DNA of 64,000 bases from positions 24,630,074-24,694,073 of the forward strand of contig CM060106.1 in assembly GCA_030522415.1 (NCBI GenBank), written 5' to 3'. This DNA comes from Channallabes apus (taxonomy: Eukaryota; Chordata; Actinopteri; Siluriformes; Clariidae). This document shows positions 56,772 through 64,000 of this stretch, piece by piece; the stretch's first letter is position 1; every line of letters begins with the position of its first letter. The position numbers and the translations under genes were made by a program. The notes beneath the pieces are model-generated. The model did no database searches and was not told where the DNA came from. It saw nothing but the letters and a program-made list of their open reading frames with translations.

Positions 56772-57111
56772 TTATTACAACCGAGGTATGCAGCAAAGCA
56801 TTTGTGAAGCCACAACACGCACAACCTTGAGGCGGATGGGCTGCAACAGCAGAAGACCTCACCGGATTCCACTCATCTCCACTACAAATTGGAAAAAGAC
56901 AATTTGTACGAGCTGACCAAAATTGGACAGTTGAAGACTGGAAAAATGTTGCCTGGTCTGATGAGTCTCGATTTCTGTTGAGACATTCAAATGGTAGAGT
57001 CAGAATTAAACTGGCGTAACAGAATGAGAACATTGATCCATAATGCCTTGTTACCACTGTGCAGGCTGGTGGTGGTGGTGGTGTAATGATGTGGGGGATG
57101 TTTTCTTGGCA
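56772..57111 (+). pseudogene. Tc1-like transposase fragment
   Basis: The nucleotide pattern of a common fish Tc1 family. CCTTGAGGCGGATGGGCTGC is followed by CAAAATTGGACAGTTGAAGA and GTTGCCTGGTCTGATGAGTC (codes for the W-S-D-E-S motif containing the second catalytic Asp), then GGTGTAATGATGTGGGGGAT. Interrupted by indels; both ends lost. Confidence 0.82.
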
Positions 57112-57941
57112 TATATATATAGTTTTTAAAAAATACACTGACATATTCAGTTATTAAGAATGACCTCAATTTTACAGTAAATTCTCTTAAATTAATTCAA
57201 CTTAATAAAAAGAATAATAGACTTCTAGACTTCGGTTCATACATTATTTCGATTCTCTCGTGTATTTTATGCTTTTTTTGTTGTCTCAATAATATTAATA
57301 ATAATAGACAATTTTGCTATACTAGACATTTTCGTAATACGACGACGTAGGGAGAGAAAAAAAATCGCTGCTACTGGGTTCACTCTGTTTATTTTGCCCT
57401 TTTCCCGCTTTTGCCTCTGTATAGCATGTAGGATGATGGGATATATCCGGTCCTCCGAAGTGTAAAATGAACGTGAAGAAAACGCACTAGAAGTGTTTTT
57501 CTTGCGTTCGTTGGGATTTGAACGCCAAGAAAGAGCTGCGTGCAATGTTTTGTTTTTTTTACACCGTATTACCGCGCAGCCGGACAAACGCACGTCACCA
57601 AAGCCCGTGTGAACACTCTCACTTTCTATGTGTAGAAAACACTCGGCGCTTCCCTGGACATTACGAACGGCAGAAAACCGCTCGATTTTAACGCCCGATA
57701 AGAGGTGTTTAATGTAAATTGCTCCGATACCTTGGAGGACTTGGGGCGCGCGCTTTTTCCTGCAAACGCTTCTGTAACCTCCATTGCGCGAGCGACTGTG
57801 TATCTGTGTGTGTATTTGTGCGCTCTTGTGGTCGCGCTCCTCAGTAACGTGAGCAGCCCAACTAATCGATAACGGCATTCGTTGACAACGAATTTCATTA
57901 TCGATAATTATCGATTTTATCGATTAGTTATTGCAGCCCTA
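57112..57941. mobile_element. Left-truncated copy of the hAT element at 39216
   Basis: Aligns with 39950-40830 and ends in the same TIR (reverse TAGGGCTGCAATAACTAATC). The long minus-strand frames at 57267-57898 are not matched by intact frames in the other copy and are not taken as genes. Confidence 0.88.
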
Positions 57942-59099
57942 ATATATATATATTATATATATATATATTCTTACAAAACAATCTAGCAAAGTGTTATTGC
58001 CTTATATGTAAAAAATGTTATGGCACTAAATTAAGACCGCTTATACCCTTAAAGCACACCATACCCATGTATGGAGCGATATCGCGGACAATATTCAAAT
58101 GCAATTGCAAATTGCATTTGCGTTTCCCATATGTGGACGCACAAAGTGAGCCATAATTCAAATGCAATTGCAAACTTTGCATTACCGTTTGCTGTTTCGC
58201 TTCGCTTCGCGCACACTGACTGCCAAATTTTTAATGAAAAAGTCCATTTGCATTTGTATTTCCCAGGTCTTAGACGTCATGAGCCTGTCATATTTAAACA
58301 GCAAAATCAATCACCACGTTTGCTTTTTCACTTTCTCTGCGCCACGTGTCAAGCCGGCCAAAATTCAAACGCAATCGCTAATCCATTTGCAATTGCATTT
58401 CCAACACGTTACACAGAAACCTGTCAATCAGCGTCAGGGGCGGGTCTATACTGTGGGGCGGGATTGTATGGGGAGTGACGTCACTCGCAGTCGCCGACCA
58501 AGAGGGGGATATTTGAGCACTGGAGGTGAACCGAGATTATCTCATTTGTTTATCAAGAAATAAACACACAAAAATGACAAATCGCATATTTTCTTGCTCT
58601 GGAGTGGACAGAGAAGTTTTTACAAATAAAAATATTTTTAGATCTTCTCCTGTTACAGCCTGCTGGAGCTAAATCTTTCAGAAACGCTGCGTACCGGCGC
58701 TTTATAGCGATGGAGTCACTAAGGGACCGTCTAAAAAGTGCATGACCAAGACCCAAGCGTTTATTTACAGAAGAATACACAAGATTACAGAGGAATACCT
58801 CACAGGACATCAAACATATTACACTGTTAGGCTACAGTACGGATTATTTGTTTATTCTTTGTTTGTTTAATTGATTTATAATTATTTTAATGTACATTTT
58901 CAAATAAATGATTACACAGACAATTCTTGTGGCAATAAAACAGATAATTTGTTAAATTAGAGTTGGGGTGTTTCTTATTATTAAAATAATAAAAATAATT
59001 GTAAAGGTATGTATGAAAATGAATGCACTTTGGTACAGTCTATTATGAGTTGCAAAAAATGACAATTAAATCAACAAAATTCCATAACTTTTTTCCCAT

Positions 59100-59335
59100 T
59101 GAAATTTCAAATGTAAAACCAACTGTACTATAATACACTCTACCCTTGCTCATAACTACAACCATTCCCTTTGCAATATTCAGTTTGATATTAATTCACT
59201 TTGTTGTTAATTTTTTAATTAATTTTTTGCAAAAAAAAAAGAAAAGAAAAATTAAATCAAACTTAATGAGAAAAATGTTGTAGTTATTAGCAGTGATAGA
59301 GTGGATTATAGTACAACTGGTTTTACATGTGTAAT
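59100..59335. repeat. Nested inverted repeat 1 inside the foldback element
   Basis: ATGTAAAACCAACTGTACTA near 59110 faces TAGTACAACTGGTTTTACAT near 59311 (reverse). TAACTACAAC and GTTGTAGTTA form the inner part, with an A/T-rich loop around 59215-59260. Confidence 0.82.
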
Positions 59336-59367
59336 CCACATAATGAAAAAAGCTATAGATTTTTTTT

Positions 59368-59925
59368 GTAATGTTATGCGTTAAAATGCCTCCCTGCCAC
59401 GGATTGCCCCCCCAACATAACCTCTATCAAATATTATATTACAACATAAATTAATAGGTTTATGATTTAAAAATTGCACTGAACAAATTTGATTATAAAA
59501 TAAGCTATATTAAAAAAAACACATGTAGTATAGGGAAAAAATATATTAATTATATATTTTTTTTTCATATATATGCATATTTTAATATTTCTTATTTATA
59601 ATAAAAATCACTTCGTGTAATTTTTCATCATAAACAATATTTGTTTATTGTAAACATTTTTGTATTACATGACAAACCCCTGCAAAATAAATGTGCCACA
59701 AAATAAACATTATATGAGAATTTGTATTATGTGTCTTAATTTCCGTGTATTAATACGTCACATGCTTAGGGTTAATTATAATAGTAATAATATACTTGAT
59801 AATACTCATATAATATATTTGATAATGATAATAAAAATTTTTTGATTGTGATGTCCTAATATATTTGATAGAGATTTTGTGGGGGTGCAATCAGTGGCAG
59901 GGGGGCATTTTAGCGCATAACACCA
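59368..59925. repeat. Nested inverted repeat 2 inside the foldback element
   Basis: TTATGCGTTAAAATGCC...CCTCTATCAAATAT at 59372-59435 faces ATATTTGATAGAGATT...GGCATTTTAGCGCATAA at 59850-59921 (reverse). Confidence 0.82.
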
Positions 59926-60357
59926 ACTTTACCGCGGTCCACCTCCATTACTCAAATTTCCCCTTCTTGGTCGGCGACTGCGAGTGACGTCACTCCCCTG
60001 ACGCTGATTGACAGGTTTCTGTGTAACGTGTTGGAAATGCAATTGCAAATGGATTAGCGATTGCGTTTGAATTTTGGCCGGCTTGACGCGCGGCGCAGAG
60101 AAAGTGAAAAAGCAAACGTGGTGATTGATTTTGCTATTTAAATATGACAGGTTCATGACGTGTAAGACCTGGGAAATACAAATGCAAATAGACTTTTCTT
60201 TTTCATTTGAAATTTGGCAGTCAGTGTGCGCTCGCGAAGGCAAAACAGCAAACGGTAATGAAAAGTTTGCAATTGCATTTGAATTATGGCACAATTTGTG
60301 CGTCCACATATGGGAAACGCAATTGCATTTGAATATTGTCCGCGATATCGCTCCATA

Positions 60358-60750
60358 CCAATGGTGGGGACAAAATCATGCTAATGGGCTGCTTCTCCTC
60401 AGCTGGGGCTGCAGCCCCTTGTCAATAAAGTAGAATCATGAAGAGCTCCAAAATCTACTCCGAGTTTGCACAGAACCTGAAGATTTCACTTTCCATCACA
60501 ATAAAGATCCGAAAGAAAAATCCAAGTCATAGGGCTTTTAGCAATAAAACTGTTGGAAAATTCCATGTGACATCTTTCAAAATGGGTGTTAGTCTGTGTT
60601 ATATCCCCACGATTTCCCTTAAATGAGAAATGGGTCTGGGCTCTAGTGACTTAAGCCTTAAGTACTACAGTACCTAAAGCTAAAGGCTCACCTACTGACC
60701 AATTTTTGTTCTCTGCTCTAAGAATTATTATGTATCATGTAATTTCAATT
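60358..60750. other. No gene recognised
   Basis: Unique-looking. Short frame at 60438-60626 (62 residues, basic) without support. Confidence 0.4.
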
Positions 60751-60754
60751 ATTA

Positions 60755-61260
60755 TACACTGCTTGCAAAAAAAGTCACCACCTGGATTTAACTAAGCAAA
60801 TAGTTAAGAGCCTTCCATTGTTTAGCTGGAAGTGAGTAGGTTCTCATTTCTTAACCCCATGCCAGACGAAATATCCTGTTTCAGAATGGTCAGATTATTG
60901 TCCTGCATCAAGCAAGGAAAACACCTGCTGAAATTCCTAAAATTGTGTTAAAACTATAGAGCGCATTATTAGAACCTAGAAGTATAGAGGTCAACCACCA
61001 TCTTCAAGGAAAAAATATAATCTGTTTTGATATCACTTAAACATTTAGTGAAATAAAATTGTAAAAAAAAAAAAAAAAAAAAAGGGTGGGCGAGGGGTGC
61101 TTACGTTTTCTTAGGGAGCATAAAGAATGGACTGTGGAGCATTGAAAAAAATTCATATGGTCTGATCAATCCAAAATGACCCTGTTGCATACTCATCCCT
61201 GGTGTTATGATCTGGGGTTGTTTCTGTCCAGGTCTAGGTTCAGCAGTGTTAAAAGTTAAA
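60755..61260 (+). mobile_element. Decayed Tc1-like relic
   Basis: CTGCTTGCAAAAAAAGTCAC and CACCTGGATTTAACTAAGCA near the left, then GAATGGACTGTGGAGCATTG and TGGTGTTATGATCTGGGGTT near 61120-61220, in Tc1 transposase order. A poly(A)-like run at 61061-61083 interrupts it. Confidence 0.6.
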
Positions 61261-61832
61261 AAGAACAGCTTTACTAATAACTTGCTTGTTGTGTGCATGG
61301 ATGTATGATTTTCTGAAAGACACTATCAATTCGGAGGGAAAACCCTAAAATCTGAGAGTACTGGTAATACTGTAATGCTAGACAAACATTTTCTTGACTG
61401 TGTTTTCAAGTGCAACACTGAATAATGGAACTGAATTTCTGGTCCTCCAGATTAAAGGTGAGTCTGTTTTTACCTTATCTTAAGTTAACCATTGCCAAGT
61501 GTGTGTTGCCAAACGGCCTTGCTATTTTTATCTAGACATACTGTATGATGTCTGTGTGGCACACTGAAGTGACAGAGAGTGTGTTTGCTAATAATAAACT
61601 ATGAAATTACAAAAAACTTGCCCAAGTGCTTGTGAAATTGGGTAATAAATACATATTTCTGTTATTTTCTGTTTGGATGTTGTAGTTGTTTTGTTTAATT
61701 AACACTATATATTGGATTCTGCTATTACTATTTATTTCCCTTTTATATGTTCTAAACCAAGTGTGTCAGACTATTAATAATGAAACTATTCACTATTTGT
61801 AAAATGTGCTTGGCATGCATAGAAGTGCTCAT
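61261..61832. other. No gene recognised
   Basis: AT-rich, nothing shared with other parts of the window. Confidence 0.4.
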
Positions 61833-62345
61833 TCATTTTCCATACTGTTTATCCTGTGGAGGGGGTCTGGAGCCTATCCCAAGTAACTCAAGACACAGAC
61901 ACATACATTTTCACACACAATGAGCAATTTCCATCCATCCATCTAGGAATGTCTGTAGTCCACCTAGGGAGCATGAAGGCCAATAGTGTTTACTATTGAA
62001 TTTTTTCCTAATTTCTTACCACGGTAGGACCTACAGTCAACATTCACATGTGCATTCACACACTACAGACAATTTAGAACAGAAACCGGTGCACCCAGAG
62101 GAAACCTACCAAGCACAGGGAGAACATGGAAACGCCAAGCACACAGACCCCTAGACAGGAAACTAACTCAAGCCCTACAGGTCCGCGGCGACCACTAAGG
62201 AAATGCTTATTAGCCTAATCTGCATTTTTTATTTATTTTTTATTTTTTACTCCAAACACAAGAACAAAGACTGGAAGACGAGAAATCCCTCAACCCCAAA
62301 GATTCATAGTTACAGTCCAGACCACTACACCATTGCGCCACTTTT
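61833..62345 (-). mobile_element. Old, rearranged copy of the tRNA-derived SINE
   Basis: CATTCATTTTCCATACTG, GAGCCTATCCCAAG, AGAGGAAACCTACCAAGCAC and CACTACACCATTGCGCCACT parallel the SINE at 28719-29093 with many changes and extra sequence in the middle. Confidence 0.7.
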
Positions 62346-62736
62346 TTAAATTTCAGCAAAAGTTAATATATTAATTAGCAAGTCTTCCCCACAGAGGGCT
62401 AACCTTGTGTTATATATACTTAAAACTTGATTTTCACAAAAATTCACAACACAAAATTTGGCAAATTTTTTAAGGTAACCATTTCAGTCTTTTGGGAAAT
62501 TTGTAATTTGTTCTACATAGAAAATATTAATGCGTCCAGACAATTTGCATGGGTATCCAGCAATTCCACTGTGTCCTAAGTTCTTAGATTGTTAAGGGCT
62601 CTAACTAGAGCAGAGCAAAATATTGCTTTCTCTGCATATTTTGTAGGTAATCATGACTAACTTTTTTACGTGTAACATCAACTAGACTAGCTAAATTCTA
62701 TGTGTTAATTTTTCTGTCAAAAACTCCATAAACCTA
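62346..62736. other. No gene recognised
   Basis: AT-rich flank of the Rep-A fragment; ends in TA at 62735-62736. Confidence 0.4.
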
Positions 62737-63100
62737 CAGTTGTTACAAAATCGGAGCGTCGTATTTAACGTCGCCGCCGCATTACGGCATGTGCATTTGC
62801 TGTGCATTTGCTTGCTTTTACCACTGAGTGGCGCTATATAACTACAGACTGACGCCTCATGCCTTACATTCTCTGTCTCATTAATGAGACGTGTCCCATT
62901 AAATAATACACGTAGTAGCCGATAACATCAAGTGAAACACTGTAGTTGATCGAATTCATAATCACAGTACTATAATTACAGTACAAATGTAGAATTCAAA
63001 TTAAATCAAATCTTATTAAGATCAAATTTAAGCACAATAAATATTAACACAGTGAGCCTTTAGATTTTATCACGTGTAATTAGAAAAGAAGTGTGTATGG
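62737..63100 (+). mobile_element. Rep-A 5'-end fragment, subfamily b
   Basis: Starts CAGTTGTTACAAAATCGGAG directly after TA, then AACGTCGCCGCCG and TGAGTGGCGCTATATAACTA. It breaks off where the tRNA-associated repeat body begins, as the 45961-46383 copy does. Confidence 0.75.
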
Positions 63101-63119
63101 TTTTATTTAAATATAATTT

Positions 63120-63242
63120 TCTAAACCAATAAGATAAAAATAACACCAAGTTATTATTATAACAGGCTTACTTCGTCACTTATCCAGAGCTTGCTTTATT
63201 AACCTTGCCTTATTTAAGGTTACTTGGGTGCATCACTTTTAA
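63120..63242 (+). repeat. Repeat body preceding tRNA-like module 4
   Basis: CTAAACCAATAAGAT, AACACCAAGTTATTATTATA and GGCTTACTTCGTCACTTATC, as at 36051. Confidence 0.78.
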
Positions 63243-63320
63243 GTGCTCGTTTGGTGTAGCGGTTAGGGCCCATGGTCAGTGATACATAAAGCGCCTGTTC
63301 AAATCCCGAGGGGTGATGTT
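63243..63320 (+). repeat. tRNA-like module 4
   Basis: TGGTGTAGCGGTTAGGG (A box-like) and TGTTCAAATCCCGAG (B box-like), followed by GGTGATGTTTTAAA. No acceptor pairing. Confidence 0.6.
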
Positions 63321-63650
63321 TTAAATTTTTTTATTTTAATTAAAACAAAATTAAAATAAAAAAAAAATGTTGTATTTTGATTTTGCTTCAGCATACTATA
63401 GAAAAAACAGCAAACTCGCACGCAACCAGTTTGTATTCTTTAAATTTAGGGGAGTGACGGCTCGGTCTGCTGCTGCTGCGTGTGTGTGTGTCATTATACT
63501 GATGAAAAGTGGTGGCCATCTGCCGTACCGGGAGTTTTGATTTACGACAGCTGTTTACGGCAGTGTAGTCCAGTGCGGGAGATGCATTGTGGGTAATGAA
63601 GTCCGGTGTTACATCTGTTACATTTTTGATAACAATAGTTTTTTTACAAA
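63321..63650. other. Mixed repeat sequence
   Basis: Contains ACTATAGAAAAAACAGCAAA then CTCGCACGC, matching in reverse 36545-36570 in the inverted tRNA-module pair. No gene. Confidence 0.5.
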
Positions 63651-63654
63651 CATT

Positions 63655-63812
63655 TCTAAACCAATAAGATCAAATGACACCAAGTTTAAAACAGATAAAA
63701 TACACGTGCAAATAGTATAATTGTATAACAGGCTTACTTCGTTACTTATTTAACGCTTGCTTTCAAAGAAGTCGAGTGGCTTATTAACGCCACGGAGGTG
63801 TGTTGTCTCTTA
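63655..63812 (+). repeat. Repeat body preceding tRNA-like module 5
   Basis: Same block as at 36051, with AAGTCGAGTGGCTTATTAAC. Confidence 0.8.
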
Positions 63813-63888
63813 GTGCCTGGTTGGTGTAGCGGTTAGAGCGCTCGGTCATGGATTTACAAAGCGTCGGTTCGAATCCTGGATGATGCTG
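63813..63888 (+). repeat. tRNA-like module 5
   Basis: TGGTGTAGCGGTTAGAGCG and GGTTCGAATCCTGG with GATGATGCTGTTTTAAAA after it. Confidence 0.65.
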
Positions 63889-64000
63889 TTTTAAAAAATT
63901 GTTCTATTTTAATTTTACTCAGCAAACAAACAGCAAACAAAAAAAATTATTATTCAGAGCACGATATGCAACCGTAATGAGTCCTTTAACCAGCTTATAC

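Larger units (their letters stand above)
58070..60357. mobile_element. Long-TIR foldback element
   Basis: Arms of about 466 bp (58070-58535) and 423 bp (59935-60357) are inverted copies, starting TATGGAGCGATATCGCGGAC. They contain repeated TTCAAATGCAATTGC motifs, a CRE palindrome AGTGACGTCACT and a TCGCCGACCAAGA segment. The 1.4-kb centre is AT-rich and has further nested inverted repeats. No transposase. No clear target duplication, so the class is open (MULE-like and foldback types have such arms). Confidence 0.82.

Noticed and set aside
57267..57878. 203-residue minus frame
   Set aside because: Lies in a hAT element with no transposase motifs; the paralogous region at 40230-40790 does not keep this frame.

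Overview
The window is repeat-dense teleost fish genomic DNA. Three things point to a teleost: jockey-type LINEs with fish-style 3' tails, a tRNA-headed SINE with a 13-bp target duplication, and a crowd of Tc1, hAT, CACTA-like, Harbinger and Ty3/gypsy remnants; the one host gene has the vertebrate CD38 exon structure. The species cannot be named from the sequence alone. There is no bacterial-style operon structure, CRISPR array or clear rRNA/tRNA gene.

The host gene is a CD38-like ADP-ribosyl cyclase on the minus strand. Seven exons (equivalent to mammalian exons 2-8) are readable at 29796-29925, 22988-23123, 22760-22842, 18673-18746, 17902-17988, 16899-16982 and 16752-16809. Splice sites are consensus and the joined frame is open to a stop. 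Exon 1 (cytoplasmic tail and membrane anchor) was not found. The introns and flanks are packed with mobile elements.

Layout: 1-3355 is a decayed EN-RT LINE (minus strand). 3356-9127 is copy 1 of a large family called Rep-A here. 9278-11304 is a small LTR element that carries a repetitive proline-rich reading frame instead of gag-pol. 13696-16594 is a CACTA-like element with a nested Tol2-like hAT and the last exon of a broken passenger gene. 16.7-30 kb is the cd38-like gene, whose introns hold a possible solo LTR, Tc1 and other DNA transposon relics, an L2-like LINE, a perfect hairpin, a TIR element containing a second CACTA-like element, and a SINE. 30458-35851 is Rep-A copy 2, inverted relative to copy 1. 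35.8-46.4 kb is a patchwork of MITEs, tRNA-like modules and a four-deep nest (old Rep-A relative, then gypsy LTR element, then LINE 3' end, then hAT). 46826-53648 is Rep-A copy 3, with four or more nested insertions and the only sizeable piece of the Rep-A reading frame. 53735-55183 is a Harbinger relic. 55.2-56.5 kb looks like a promoter region. 56.5-58 kb holds LTR, Tc1 and hAT fragments. 58070-60357 is a long-TIR foldback element. The last 4 kb holds Tc1, SINE and Rep-A fragments and two more tRNA-like modules.

The strongest candidate for something undescribed is Rep-A. It is a 5.4-6.8 kb element family whose ends begin CAGTGG, with TA on both sides of two copies. The insertion is confirmed by an empty-site sequence elsewhere in the window, and the family carries remnants of a coiled-coil protein gene of unknown function. 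Two other notable points are the shared promoter-plus-splice-donor layout of three CACTA-like elements, and the LTR element with a novel repeat protein. All identifications come from reading the sequence and from remembered family features; no database search was run.
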